Positions 24,837 through 40,228 of a stretch of 64,000 nucleotides of DNA are shown piece by piece. Source of the DNA: Tetrahymena thermophila SB210 (lineage: Eukaryota > Ciliophora > Oligohymenophorea > Hymenostomatida > Tetrahymenidae); the NCBI RefSeq assembly GCF_000189635.1, contig NW_002476559.1, positions 868,001 to 932,000 of the forward strand, written 5' to 3'. The notes under the pieces were generated by a model that worked only from the letters and a program-made list of their open reading frames with translations, did no database searches and was not told where the DNA came from. The position numbers and the translations under genes were made by a program. The first letter of the stretch is position 1, and each line of letters starts with the position of its first letter.

Positions 24837-27800
24837 ATGGACTAATAATTAGATTTAGATACAAACAGAGACTCTGTAAAAGATTCTAAAATAAAAGAAG
24901 ATTTCGACATCTTAACGCTATTGAATCAAAAGTAAGTGGTAGAATGGATAAAATAATATGTATGCAAAGCTTTAGAGCAAGCACCTCAGGAAAGTAATCT
25001 AAAAGATTTAAATGATAAAGTGTTGGAAAAAGATATTAAGATATCAAGGCCTATCCATAGAAAGTTAAAATTAGAAGCATTTAAAGCAATTTTAAGCCAA
25101 TCTTTTATCAAAAAACTCCCTTAAAAACCTTAAAAAGAATGGAATACAGAATAACTCTTAATTTGGATTAATAGCTGTCTATCAGATTTAAAGTTAAGCA
25201 CAGAATAAATTAATAACATCATATCTTAGCAAATGAATGAGTAAGATATTGATGATATTAATGCTCTTACTTTAAGAGAAGTGATTAACATAGATTAGCA
25301 ACAACAAATATCTTTAATTTTAGAAAGCGATAAAACATTGTAATAATAGAGCAATTTAGATAAGGAAAGCAAACAACAATCAATTAACTAAGTCAATAAT
25401 ATTGAAAAAAAAGATGATAATACTACTGAAAGTCAAGAATTCAACTAAAACAATTTGAAAGCAACTAATTAAGATTAGGTAAATCATGAGAATAAATCAG
25501 ATCTATTAATCAAATAAAATTAAAATGAAACTTAAACTAACAAAGAGCACAAAGCTAAGAATTAATAATACCATGATGCAAAAAGCAACTAAAAGAAGCA
25601 AGATACTTAAAAGAGAGTACACAAAGAAGAACAAAATGCTACTAAAAAGTATAAGTCATATATAAAAGATTAAGAAAATATAACTTTTTCTCATTTTCTC
25701 CTACTAAATGAGGAATAAATTGCCATGTATAATTAAAATTGCGCATAAAATGAAAAGACTTTTACATTTTATTGCTTATTTTCCTAATTTAAAAAAAATG
25801 ACCTTTTGAAATTAGTTTTATTTAAAGATAAATACTTTTTTAATGTGAGAACATAGGAAATTTTATTAGAAAAGTAAATGGAGTTAATACCAAGCACAAA
25901 TATATACTACACACACATTAATCTATAAGATTAATAGAGTATTAAGTATCGTTATTAACTTGAAACTTATAGTTCTGAAAAGCTGAAGTTTGTTGAAAGT
26001 GACTTTATAGAAAGAAGCTCCCATCTATTAAACTAAATTGAGAGGATTATATTTGATACGCCTTATAGATTTGGTAATTAGTTTGATTAATCTAGATATA
26101 TGCTTTAATCATATACCTTTTTGTATGCATAAAATTGTGACATTGTTTCTGCCTAATTTTTCTAGTAACTACTTAAATTTATTAAGTGTGTAGTGGCTAA
26201 TAAATTTGATTAATAAAGTCTTATAATTTTGCAAGCAAATAATGAAGATTTTAATAGGATATCTTAGCTTAAAAAAATAATTTATACTGGTGCATTACAG
26301 TAATTTAAAATTCTTAAAAAATTTAAAATTAATCTAGATTATCAAATAAGCATTTAAGAAGCTTAAGCATAATATCAAGAATTTAAAAATTTGCCTGAAG
26401 AAATGAAAAAAATGTTTGGCTTAGGTTTTTCACATTTGGTAAAAAAAGACTAATTACTTGAAGCTCTAAGCCTACCAAAAGAAATGAGAAGTTACATCGA
26501 AGAATCAACATGGAATTTTTAAATTTACGCTTTACCTAATGACAATATAATCGAATAAATTAATTTTGAATCAGTAAGTTAAGTATTAAAAGATAAAATG
26601 TTCTTATAAATAACTTAAATATATAGAATATCATTTAAGAAAATTCAATATTTTCTAAAACTTATTTAGCCATCAGATTCTTAGCTTATTAATTTAATGA
26701 AAGCTTATCTGTCAACTTAAAAATAATTATAAAAAAAATAGAATTTGTATTAAGAGTTTATTGAGTATTTCTAAGCATAAACATTTTTAATCCAAAAGTA
26801 ACTGATTCTTTGTGAAGAAATTAGACTAATTGTCTTGTAAAATGAAAATTTTATCTCATTAAGTATTAAAATACTTGAAAAGAATGCAGATGAAGAAGAA
26901 GCAGCAGCAATTTAATTAGAAGATAAAATCAAAATTGTGATTGATGTTTTAGAAAATTTCAAAAGATAACCTAAAAGTGTTTTTAAAAACTAACTTACTA
27001 AATTATTAAGCATGCTCAATAACGAAATGCTTTCTAATCAATAAATTGGAAATAAGCTTAAAAGTGTAATTTAATTTGTTGGTTACCAAGAATGCTATGA
27101 ATTTATTTCATCAATTAAGTTTAATTTGAAAAACGAAATGCTTGAAGTAGCTTTAATTTAATCTATGATTGCAATTTTAAAAGATGCCAACTTAAATACA
27201 AATGAAAATTCGATGCACTTTTAACAAATTGTGAACTCAAGTTTTTTTTAAATTCTAAATTAAAGGAGCCAAAATGATTTATTAGTGAAGCTGTTTGATA
27301 TGATCACTTCTCTTTTAACTTAAAATGAGGAAAAGTTTAAACTTATTGATGATTAAAATTTCTTAGATAACCTTTGTATTTTAAAAAAATTTGATTTAAT
27401 TACAAAATGTATGATACCAAATCAAATTTTGGAAAATATCAATACAATCTTAACAAATTTTAGATAAAAATAGATAAAATTATAGGACTTAAGAAGACTA
27501 TCACAAGTAAACTACAAAAAACTATTGACTTTTTTGGATGTTCTTAACCTTTAATAAGATGACAACTCACTGGAATAATCTCTAAAATAAATAATTTAGT
27601 ATGATAACTATATGATAGGTTTAAAGCAGTTTGCATACTTTATGGAAAATTTAGAGATACCCAATTATAAACAAATGGGATAATAAGTAAAAGACTACTT
27701 TGAAAAAAGTTAAAATATGTACCTAGAAGAATTCACAGCTAACAAAAAAAGCGAGAAATAATACAAATGTTTGGATTTTCTTTACAAATTTAATCATATT

Positions 27801-30800
27801 CCTTTAGTATACAATTTCATAAAAACCAATTTAGTTAGCCTAAATGAATAAATAAGACCTAAAAGTGATTTAGAGTTAGATCAAAAAATAATTGAACTAA
27901 TACAAGAAATAAGAAATCATTTAATTAAAATTAATTGTTATAAAGAAGAAAATGATTCTTTAACTATAAAAGAGGCCTTTAGATTTTGGGGTTACACTTT
28001 TAAAGATAATTATTCATAAAATAAAAATGATATTTTTAAATACATTTATGATTTGTAAATTTATTTCAATTAAAATGACTAATTAAATCTTTAAATAAAA
28101 CCAGAAAATGATTTTATCTCAGAAATTATAGATACATCTTAATTCTAATAAAACAAATGCATAATTGAGTAAATTTACAATTTATTTGGGATAATAGAAT
28201 TTCAATAAATTTAAAAATATAAAGAAAACTATTAAGAATTACAGAAATTAATTTACTAAATCTAAGAATTTGATGAATCAGCTAAATAAGAAGAATAATT
28301 ATTTAAAATATTTGCAGCTTAAGTATGCTATTATTTAAATAGAATTTTATAATTTTTGCCTAATGACTGTAAATCTGATATTTTTAACTTTTTATCTGTA
28401 GTAAATTAGACGAAGAAGCTAATTGAGTATTTGAACCAACTAGACAGAGATAAGATATAACTAGAAGATTTAGTTGATGTAATTGATGACACAAGTATGG
28501 AAACAGATGCATTAGTACAAGAAATGATGAACGTAAGAAATGCACTTTAATTTGTTAGATAAGGAGAAGATGATAAAGAAAATCTTATTAAATGTTTTGT
28601 AAGCAGAAATCAAAAATATAAATTGAATTTAAAGAAAAATTATAAGTTAGAAAGTACCATAAATAGATGTATAGATAACTTGGATGATATTAGCTTAAAA
28701 ATATAAAGTTAATCAGATAAATCCACATAAATACTCTAAACAATTAAAAATCTTGAAAAAAGTATTACAATATCTATAGAAAGGTTAGAGAATTTAAGTG
28801 AATCATAGCTCTTGTTGACTACTTAAAGAGAAATCAATTAAAATTTGACAGACCATGCTTTTAATTTTGATGATTTTAACTTACTTTGTAATAGATTTAA
28901 GCTAATTATAAGTAATAAAAAATACACATAATAATAACAACCAAAAGAGTAATAGATATCATAAAATTCTAAAGAAAACATTTATAACAATTTAATCTTA
29001 GTGTTGCAATTATCTGAGTAAATTAGATTAACTTTAGATAATTTAAAGAATTTAGGTTGCACAGATATAGCAGATGCAAGATATTTAGAAAAGAATAGTT
29101 TAAATTTGATTATCCCTTAATTGAGTGAGGACCTAGAGTAATTTAAATAAAAAAACTAAAACCACATTATAAATCTTACTTTAGCAAGATAAAAATATCT
29201 AAGTCTTAACTTTTATCCACCTTATTCATTTGAACTTGTGCTTAAACTCAAGGACTGCTTGAATGATCAAAATTAATCCAAATTTTATCTCAACTAATTA
29301 AGCAAATTGACTTTATTTATCGATGATAGTAAACAACCAAATTTAGAGGAATTTAAGAAATTTCTTTAAGAATAATAAGTAAAAAATGATATTTAGGGAA
29401 TGGATTTGTATGGACATGCATTAGATATATTACTAAACCTCCCTAAGGTAGAATATGTTGAAAAAAAGCCTTAATAATTAGATAAAATTACACAGGGGTT
29501 CTAGATAGAATGTAGAAGAATTAAGTCACATAGCTTATTATTAAAGAGCATAATTACTATATTTTTGGCTCATAACTAAAAGCCTACATCATGGTAAATC
29601 TTCTTTTGCTCTCCTAAAACTCACATACTTGATTTAGAATAATTTGCATATCTTGCTAAAAATTCATAAAAAAATGAAACCTACAAAAACAAAAATCCTC
29701 TATTCTTGATTTGCTAGTTTGAAAATTTATCAATCACCATATAAAGGTAATTCATTGATAAGTTAACAGAAATGTATGAAGAAAAAGAGAAAATCAACCT
29801 TTTAATAATTTATGTAGGAAATTTCGAAGATGAAAACTCTATGCATATTTTGTAGCAATTTAAATATGCCTTTTAGGTAGATTCATAATTAATGAATTAT
29901 GATTTAGTTTAATATACTAATATAGAGAGTTTAAGTAAGATATCTTTACATCTTTCTAAGTACTCTGGATTTGGTAAAACATTCTAAATAAAGAAAAGAT
30001 GCCAACAAAATAACTAAAAGCTAATAGAAATTCCTATTTATGGTGAAACAACAAAATTAGAATTAGTCAGCCTAATTTAGAAGAAATTGGAAGTTATAGA
30101 AAGTAATTAAGCTTCCTTATATAGGCTTCATCTCAATCTTTACGATTTAAAATCTGATGAAATTCATAGCATTCTCTTTTAGCTTTTAATACTCAGAAAA
30201 CTAAACTATTCTTCATCATACTTTGCACAAATACCACCTTAAATGGAAATTGAAATAGAAATTTAAAATACATTTTTAGATGTGCTAGAAAATAAAGTTT
30301 AATACTTAAAAGACTATATCCACTCTAATAATATTTTTAAGTAAGAATTAAGAACAATACATATATAATAGCCCGTAGCGAAATCTATTTATGGAGCTGA
30401 TTTAGATATGCTTGAAGTAATTGATAATCCAAATATTAAATATGAAGATATTTAGCTTTCTTTATAATATCTCAGGAATGCTTCAAAAATAGCCTCATTT
30501 CAAATCGAAAATTTTGAAAATGAAGCCCAACTTAGATAATATTTACAAAAAAATCAAGTTGATAAAAAAGAAGCTATTTAATTGATTAAGGATCATTTTC
30601 TTTATCAAGTTGAGGACAATTTCTCATTTTATCATATAATTTGCATACTAAAGTTTTTCTGCAAGTAGGTAGTACTCTTTCACAAAACTATTTATCTTAA
30701 TCTTGACAATCTTAATTACTAACAAATCAATACATCTTTAAGAGAAAAAGTGTTTTAAGGAATTATTAAAACTTCAGTTCCTTATTCATGCTAAATTATG

Positions 30801-33800
30801 TCAAACAACTTTTTGACCAAGGAACAAGAAGCAAAGAAAGAAAACTTACCTTACTTTGAAACTCTAGAATAGAGAAACAAAAATATCAAAGGTTGGGATG
30901 ATAACCTGGATCATTCTAATGATTTCTTTTTAACAATCAGCTAAAGTGGAAGTATTCTTCCTATATTCTAAAAAATTTAATCCGTCCCAAAATATCTTTT
31001 GGATTACTGCAACCAAATAAATAGTAAAATTTAAGACTGGAATGATTTATAAAATATTAGAGATAGTGTTCTTATCAATTTATGTACTTCTGCAAGAAAT
31101 ATTAAAAGAGTTGAAGAGGAAATAGCATCAAAGTATAGTGACATAGCTATAACAAAAACTATTGCTAGAAAGATATGTTTCTTATATATTAAAATAAATA
31201 GTGATATTCCGACATTGATTATGGGAGAAACTGGTGTAGGTAAGACTATTATAGTTAAATATTTATCGAGTCTTATCAGCAGCGTTGTGTTTACTTTAGA
31301 CGTACATGCGGGGTTAACTCAAAATGAAATAATTAAGTGGGTTTAAGTATTAATTTAGCTTAGCTACTTAGATATAGACTAATGTTAAAAGAGAATAGAA
31401 GAGCTAGATTAAAATTTGTTGCTTGATCCTGAGAATGAGGATTTAAATAATGAAAAAAAATAGGTAACTTAATTTTATGAATTTAAAGTCAACCAATAAA
31501 AAGAAAGAAAAGATGATTTAAATGATTAAAAGGTTATTTTATTTTTTGATGAAATTAATACAAATTAAAACATAGACGGAATTCTAAAAGAATTATTAGT
31601 AGAAAAAAAAATCTAGGGAGAACCTCTACCAGATAACTTTGTACCTATTGCAGCTGCTAATCCATATAAATTTAAAACAGCAAGAGATTAATAGGAAAAT
31701 ACTGATTCTCTCAAAATTAGTAGTTGCGAAAATTAATAAACTTCGAAATTAGTATATCATGTATATCCTTTAGCTGAGTCAATGAACACCTTTATATGGT
31801 AGTTTGGAGAGCTTTTACCTGAAGATGAAGCAAAAATTGTAAGCTAGATGGTATTGAATACCGCTGTAGAGAATAATTTTATTACCAACTTTTAGTAAAC
31901 ACTTATACAGACAATTACAGGGTGCCAAGAGTTTTCTAGAAAAAAATAATCAATTAGATCTGTTAGTTTAAGAGATGTTTCTAGATTCTTAAAAATTTTT
32001 AAATACTTTAATGCAGACCCAGCTTGGAATAAAGACCTTTCAGATTCGCTTTTGTTATCAGTATTTTTTAGTTACTATTGCAGATTTAACAACACAAATC
32101 TTAGAGATGAACTTTGCACTTATCTAGAAAATGAAAAAAAAGTAACTTATTCTGAACATAGAAAACCATTTGTACATAATGTCAAAAAAATTGTTAATGA
32201 ATAAATGGATTTATTATAGGGTATCTTGTAATATGGAGATTTTTATAAATCAATTGCTTTTACATCTACATTAAAAGAAAACCTCTTCATGCTTTTAATA
32301 TCAGTCCTTAACAATATTCCAATAATTATGGTTGGTCCTCCTGGTAGTAGTAAAACTTTGTGTACAAGGCTCTTATATAATTCTATGAAAGGTAGTAAAT
32401 CTGAAATCAAATTTTTTAAAAAACTCCCAAATTTAATTTATAAAACATATTAATGTTCAACTCTTTCTACTTCAGAAAGTATTTAAAAGGCTTTCAAATA
32501 AGCTAAAAAGTTAGATAATACCATTAAGTAATTAATACATTTATATAAAAATATCATTTATAAATTAAAACTCTTTTATCTTACTTAAATAGGAAATCAA
32601 GTAATGAAACATAAGATGGAGCAAGAAATATAGTAGCCTTAATATTAGACGAAATAGGGCTTGCAGAGGCTTCTAAATCGAATCCATTAAAAGTCCTTCA
32701 CAGATTGCTTGAATACTAGCAAAATGTGCCTATGATTGGACTGTCAAACTGGTCCCTTGATGCATCAAAAATGAACAGAGTAGTTTTTTCTAATAGACCA
32801 AAGTTATCTGAAGTGGAATTAATAGAAGCTGCAATTGCTCTCCAAAAAAGGATAAATCCAAATTCTGAATATTGCTTAAATGTTGTAATCAATTTGGCAA
32901 AAGATTCATTTCGTTACTTTTCACAAGATAATAATAAAACATACTTCCATGGAACAAGAGACTTTTATAACTGTGTAACATTCATTTGCAATAACCTAAA
33001 GAACCATAATGAGCACGAATAAGATAAGACTCAAAAAATTTTGTTAGCAGGTATTTTAAGAAATTTTGGAGGTTAAATCGACATAAATGAGACTTTAGAT
33101 CATTTTAAGTTAAGTTTAGGATAGAGTGGTCAATAATTGTATGATTTTAACTTAAATTTATTTAATCCAACAGAATTGATTAAGATGAATATTGATGATA
33201 AAAATTATAGAAATTTAATGATTATTGCTAAAAAGCCAGATCATGCTTTATAATACACAGAAAGACTATGCAAGGATAGACTTTACAAAGTATTCTAAGG
33301 ATCTGATCTTTAAGATGATTTCACAGAGTACAACAGTCTAAAAATGCTAAACGAAATTATTACTTGTATGGAAGAAGGTTATTTAGTAATTATGTACAGT
33401 CTAGAAAGTTTATACCAATCCTTTTATGATTTGTTCAATTAAAATTACGTTGAATTAGGAGCCAAAAACTTTTGTAGAATAGCAATTGGTTCTGATTCAA
33501 TTAGAAGTTAAGTTCATCAGAATTTCAAAGTCATAATAATAGCACAATCTGATGATGTTTATGACTAAAGATAAAATTATGATCCACCTTTACTAAATAG
33601 ATTTGAAAAGCAATATCTTGAACTGAAATTTTTATTAAAAAAAAATGAAGTTTCTATCAATAAAGAATTAAATTAATTTGTTCAAAGTAATACAGAAATA
33701 AAATCTGATAGAAGATTGTTAGCACATAAGATCTAATGGAATTTTGGTGTTTAAGATATGTTCCCTATTATATAAAGTGATAATCTAGATGAATTCCTTT

Positions 33801-36800
33801 TTTCATTAACGCTAAAAAATAATGATGAAAATGATGATGTAAAAAGAGTTATAAAATCATAATATGAATTAGTGGATTTGGCTAACTTTAGTGGAGTTGT
33901 TAGAGCTCATTACTTAAAAAGATTGGATACTAAGTTATACAATTACTACTTTAATTCTTTAAATCACTTTAATTTTAGAGATATCCTTGATAAATTAACA
34001 AATCAGAAGAAACATTAGCTAATCCTTAACAATAACATTGATGGTGAGCCTAACTATTTTGAAGAAGATAAAAATGATATGAGTAGTAACTATTTGGAAA
34101 ATGGTGAAATAGAATAAGTAAATAGATTAAGCGAAAATTTAATCATTTACACTACAGAGTATAAATATCAAAATGATTCTAATTAGAGTTTTAAGTAAAA
34201 AACTTTTATGGAGTTAGAAGTTAAATGGTTAGAAAACATAGAAAATCTTAAATAATAAGTCAAATAATTCTTTGGTAGCGAAGTTTTTGTTAATTTAATC
34301 ATAATTTCTAGTGTATCAGACTCAATTACTAAACTCTTGTATATTAAAAGGATTTTATAAGAGGAAAGAAAAATTTATGAGTAGAATCAGATGTCAGAAT
34401 ATATAGAGTAAAGCCCTAAAAATTTGATTTTAGTCATACAATTAATTAATTAACATACTAAATTTGTTGGCATTAGCTTTGATAAGTTTTGGTAGTAAAT
34501 CTATCTAGAGGATACTTCTATTCCATAAAATAACTATGATAATCTCCAGAGCTACTTATAGCCTATATCAGTTGTTTTGAAGAATTTTGAAAATGGAATT
34601 TATCATTAAATATAATAAGATTGCTTTCCCAAAATTTTAGGAAATTTTAATTTTGAAAAATAAGATTTAACACAAGAAAGCATAAAATAAAGATTGCAAA
34701 AATACATTAAAATATTTTAATTAGAATCCGATTGCAATTTAAATTTATTTGTCATAAATAAAATTATCGAAAAAATTGAAAAAAAGTGCTGTGTTATTTC
34801 TAATATATATGGCAAATGTGAATGGTACCATCTAGTTTCGCTTAAGGATAAGGAAAATAGAAACAACAATAAATTTATTACTAGTTTGAAATAATTTATT
34901 TTCTAAGAATCACTAGCTATTTTGACTAAAATGTTGTACTTAGCAGAGAAAAATAATATTATTTCTTCATTCATGTGTGATCAGTTTAATTTCTAATAAT
35001 AAGATATAAACTAGATATTTTAAATTTTGATTTAAAAATATGATGAGCTCTCAGAAGAGGATAAATTCTGCGATTAAATATAAATAATTCAATACCCATT
35101 TTTTAACAATATAAAATCTTCAATTGATTAATTTAAATAAATATATTTAGAAATCACAAATGATATTTTCTAAATTGAAGATAGAAAATAAATCAGGATA
35201 AGTGGAGGTAGTTAAGAAGAAGAGCAAAATACTGATGATTAAAATAATATAGAATCCAATGAAAAATAAATATAATATTAACAGAAAAAAAGAAGATAAA
35301 ATATTAAGGAAATTAGTAAAATATTAATTAACTTAACCTAATTTAATGATCCTATCCTTAGATATATATCATCAATTAATCCACTTCTATATTTCGAAAA
35401 TTTGCATAATGAAATTGAATATTAATGGACTGAAAGCAACATAGTTAAAAGAATAACTAGAAAAATAATCTAGGTATTGGGCGAAGAAAAAGTAATAGAG
35501 TCATTTCACTCTATTTTATGGATTAACGAATAAATTTTTATTGAGTTGTGTCCTGTTTGGATATTGTGTGAAGAAGAATGCTCAAAATCGTTATTTGAAG
35601 AAATATACTAGTAATTCGAGTAAAGATTAGAATAGATTCTATTAGACCATATTGAGGAAATAGAAAAATATAATAATAAAAATTAAAATAACGATGAAGA
35701 AAAAAATAATTATGATGATAATGATGAAGAACAGGAAGGTTTGAACATATTAGAATAAATATGGAGTGAAATTTTTACTTTTTCTTCAAATATATTAGAA
35801 CTCTTTGTTATTCCAAATGATGAGGATAAAATATAAAATTATTAATAACAAATTTATAAATTGGGAATTTTAAAGAAGTGCATATATACTGTATACAATT
35901 GTTCAAGCTCCTATGAACTACTTCCAGAATAAATGATGCAATAAATGAGTAAATTTAACTTTATCCTTAAATTATCTGAATGCTTCACATAAGGCTAAGA
36001 TTTTCTATCTTTGATATAACAGCAAATATAAAGCTAAAATAATGGGTTTAAGTTTTTAAATATTTAAAACTACTAAAAAATCAAAGATAATTTTATCTAG
36101 ATTTGTGATAAATAAAAAGTAAATGAGTTAGTTTTGAGACTTATTTGGTAGTTACTGAAGTGCGATCATTTTGAAGAGGAATTTGAAAATTTTGATGATG
36201 AAATACTTAAAGATATAATATTATCATTATCAAATTTACTTATAACAATAAATTATGAAAATATTTCTAAAAATTAAGAAGAATCTCATTACTACATTTT
36301 ATCTAAAAGAATTTTATAGATAATTATCTAAAAAATGTATTAAAACTTTGATGAAAATGAAGAAGAATAAATTGAAAACTTGCTTGAACCAAAGCGTAAT
36401 CTAAGTTTTTAAAAAATGTAAAAAATATTTGAAGAGTCAGGGATTCAGAAGATTGATCCCATTTGCTCTTTAATTGCAGATATTATTTAAGAATACAATT
36501 ATTACACTCCTGAAAAATTTTTGAATTATATTGGTAAGGATGAAGATGACATCGAAGAAACTAAAGTTGAAAGAATGGGAAAATTTTTACAAAGATTAAA
36601 CTAAAATTCTTAGAATAAAGTGTTGATAAATATCATTGAATTTAAAATATCTTAATAGTTATGCTAAACTGTATGCAAATTCATAAATGAAGCTTATTTA
36701 TTTAATAAAAAAGAAGAGCAAATATATTAAAAGGTTAAAATGACAATAGAATAGGATTATAATTAAGATAGAGTCAAAAAAAATAGGATGATTGAAATGT

Positions 36801-39800
36801 TAAATAAAACTCTTCTAGTTACAATTAATTAAAATGAATAAATTAATCCTATTCTTCCTATTATTTTAGTGAAAATATTTAAAAACATTTATAATTTTAA
36901 AAGTGTTAGTGTGCTTTCTCCTTATTTAGAAGCCTTTAAAAATGAAATGTTTTTAGAATCAAACTAAAATGAAAATATTTGGGATAATAACTTAGAATCG
37001 CTGGCAGCTGAATTCAATAATGATATAAAAATCAATAAAAAGCTAACAAATTTAAAAAAAGAAATAGAAAACCAATTGCATAATTTGCCAATCCTTTAAT
37101 ATAATTTGACAAAACTTATTTCACAAATTATAATAGATAAAAATAAATAAGAAATTGATTTAATGATTGAAATTCTTAATGAGTTAAATTTAAAATTTAT
37201 AGATACAAATTTGATAACAGAAATCTACAGATTATATTTAGATTTATTACAAGAAAATCAATACTTTTCAATAGAATTATAATAGTTGTTTGTTATCAAC
37301 CTTGTTATGACAACATTTTTAAATGAAGATTCATTTATATCAAAGATGTACAAAGGAAAGATCAATATCGAGACTACATTTATACCATTTATGGTAGATA
37401 GCGATGAAATCTTAAATATATAAGATGAACTTAAAAATTACTCTGCTATAAGAAGATATTAATGCAAAAATTGTATAAAGCAGTAAATAAAGCCATTCAT
37501 TTATACTATTACACCATGCTGCTTGCCATCAAATTTAATATAGTGTCCGTCTTGCAAAATACAACCTAAATTGGAGGATCATTATAGCCTGGATATTGAA
37601 CCACCTCCAACTGCTTTTGGTAAATAAGAACCTATATTCGTCAAAAAAATTGGTGATTATCCAGATTATAGTTACTACTATAATAGGCCTAATTTTCCTT
37701 ATACTTGTGATGTTTAAACAATAGATAATTTTTTATAAAGTAGAGGAAGAGTTGATCCTGGATTTTAGCAATCTTTTTCTCTGATATAAATAAAACAAAT
37801 TAGAAATTTAGTGGAAAAAGAATAAATTTTATTAGGACGAATTTTTATGCTTTCAATTATTTGCTTTTACTGCCATCTAATAAAAAAGTAAAAAGGCTAG
37901 GATGAAGTAAATAAACAATTAGGACTAAGCTCCCCAAACGATGTATTTAAATTAATTTATTCCAATGCATAAGTAGGCTAAATACAATAAATTTCATCTT
38001 GGGATCTTCTTGTTTAAGCAACACAAACTAATCCATAGAATTTATTGATTTATTTTATTGTTAAAATTGTCAAAAATTTTATTAATAAATAATCTTCTTG
38101 GGATTTTACAGATAAACTTAACTTTAGCTTAGACGAAAGTAGAATTTAATTTGAAAGTGAATTTGTTGATAAAATATTGGAATCAAAAGAAATAGTAAAC
38201 ATTAAAAAATTTACTCAATAGCTGTAATAAAAAAGATTAAAAAATATAATTTTGAATTGTAGTATTGATTAATTACCAGATTAATTTTAATATTTAAAAT
38301 AATATAAACACCTTTTAAGATTAAACCCAATAATACAATAAGATAACTTTTAGAGATTTATAACTTTTGAGTCAGAAGGGATTTAATCTAAATTTTTCTA
38401 AAGACTCATTTACTATAAAGAGTAAATTCATATTTATAGTTAAATATAACCAATTTAGAATTTCATAAAGATTTTTAATTAGAAAATGTTTGGTAAGATA
38501 ACTAGAAAAGAAAGTGCTGAAATTTAATTACATCAGTTTGTAAAAAGTAACCATTTAGAAAAAGAATTTGAATAGTTTAAACAATCTTGGAATTATGTAT
38601 AATAATAAATACACAATAATAAAATTTAAATTGGAGTTGATTGTGCTACAATAGAACTTGATGAAGTAGAGTCTGAATTATAAAAAATAGATATACTTTG
38701 CTATTCCGAAGACAAAGCTTCTAGAGGTTACCCACTATATTTGCTAATTAATTACTTTTAAGTTTAATATAATAATTTTTTAGAAATGCTTGAAAAAGAT
38801 TTTGGCTAATTATTCAGTAAATTTCAAAGCAAAAAATTCATTATAATGAACAAAATGAACTTTTTACCTCCTTATATATTTTCAATAGGAGAAGAAAATC
38901 AGTTTGCAAATTAATTTTTTAATGATTATACTGAAATGCAAAGTAGTTATAATCCTTATTTGGAATACGAAAGATAAGAAATATACGATTTAAATGAACT
39001 TACTTGTGAATTCATAGAAGATTATTATCAAAACGTTACTAAGATGGAGTAAACGAGCAAATAAGATATTGAGAGAGTTTAATTAACTAATTTTAGATTT
39101 AAGGGAGATTAAAATACAATAAATCTTGTTCGAGAAATATCTGCTAGAGTCAACTAAGAAGTTTATCCCTAAATACAAAATAATCCTAAAATGCCATTAC
39201 TTTTTATTGACTTATAAAATAATGAAACTTGTATGAGATTAATTGATATATTAAAAACGGTTATGCAAATTATAACAAAAATTAATGGCAGTTAAAGGTT
39301 TTAAGATCAAATTGACCTGTTGTAAATCCTAGATTACTTTGAAATCTAAGCTTCAGATATAAATTTCAAAAAAGAGAAAATAAAGCTATGTCACTTGCTT
39401 AGTATTTATGAGTTGGCAGAAAGAATAAGCTTTGAAAGGCTTTTCTAGGATGTCAATCCTTAATTTATGCTAGAATTGTAAAAAAGCTAAAAAGATGCTT
39501 TGAAATTATTTTGTGATCAATAACCTCATATAGAATTAGATATATTCTAACAGGCTATAGGAAGAATGATTGTGAGAATTTTATGCCAATAAAGTATTCA
39601 GATGAGCTCAGGACTAGAACTTTTCTAATTACTTGAAGGATGTGAAGAATTTGTGGACTTTTGGGGAATGGAACACAAAATCTATCATGAAAAATAGATC
39701 ATGAACTCAGATTTGAATAAAAAATATAGTATCTTTACAAGCTAAAGTCCAGATGTTATTGTACTAGGTTAAGCATATAATATGTTTAGAGAAATTTAAG

Positions 39801-39973
39801 CTATTAAAGATTAAAAATAATAATAGGAGATAGAGAAAATAAATATCTAACTAAAAAGAGAATAGATTGATGAAGAAATGATTCAGAAAGAATTAATTTA
39901 AGACAATAAGTTTTTAGTAAATGACGACAAGAAGAAAAAGTTTTAGTTAAAAAATAAAAAGAGTTTCAGATGA
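24837..39973 (+). CDS. RNF213: RNF213/mysterin-like giant dynein-type AAA+ ATPase, putative E3 ligase
   Basis: One gene of about 5023 aa, close to human RNF213 in size. It has a single 65 nt intron (32528-32592) and runs from ATG at 24837 to TGA at 39971-39973. After about 2,100 residues of helical, Gln-rich N-terminal stalk comes AAA1: Walker A GETGVGKT at 2130-2137 and Walker B ILFFDE at about 2234-2239. It continues with AAANPYKF, VYHVYPLAES and SVSLRDVSRFLKIFKYF, which match RNF213. AAA2 has Walker A GPPGSSKT at 2500-2507, Walker B ILDEIGLAEAS (Asp2583/Glu2584) and the RNF213-typical GLSNWSLDASKMNR. Near 4186 a Cys cluster (YQCKNC, then PCCLP, then QCPSCK, then His) resembles a degenerate RZ finger. 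I find no RING. Known RNF213 proteins unfold or tag substrates on lipid droplets and intracellular pathogens. The same role here is inference. Confidence 0.9.
32528..32592 (+). other. Only intron of the RNF213-like gene
   Basis: A 65 nt AT-rich GTAATT...AAATAG intron interrupts AAA2 between its Walker A and Walker B. Removing it restores the frame from AAG to the DGARNIVALILDEIGLAE stretch, and the total coding length becomes divisible by three. Confidence 0.85.
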
Positions 39974-40039
39974 GATGAAAGATATCATTATATAAAATAA
40001 TCTAAAAATTATATTTTTTATTGTTAAAGATAAAATAAT

Positions 40040-40228
40040 TCAAAGATTTTTGTGTTGTTTAATTAGAATATTACTTTATAAAATTATTTTAAACATAATG
40101 ATATTTTTAATTATATGTAACATTCTAAAACATTTTTTAATGAATTTAATCTAGTACAATTGTTGGGGGGAGAGTTAGGTCTTATCTGGGACCTTAAAAT
40201 AATCATAAATTACCATCTGGAACCTCAT
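40040..40228 (-). CDS. Possible small ORF over the G-rich patch
   Basis: A 63-codon minus-strand ciliate-code frame starts with ATG at 40226-40228 and stops at 40040-40042. The N-terminal half reads protein-like (MRFQMVIYDYFKVPDKTQLS), while the rest is Ile/Lys-rich. It sits in the 3' flank of the RNF213-like gene. It could be a fragment of a transposon or gene, or a chance frame caused by a GC-richer noncoding RNA element. Confidence 0.2.
40177..40194 (+). other. Small hairpin in a G-rich patch
   Basis: AGGTC and GACCT form a 5 bp stem around an 8 nt loop, just after a run of six G. It lies about 200 nt past the stop codon of the RNF213-like gene, so it could belong to its 3' UTR. Confidence 0.3.
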
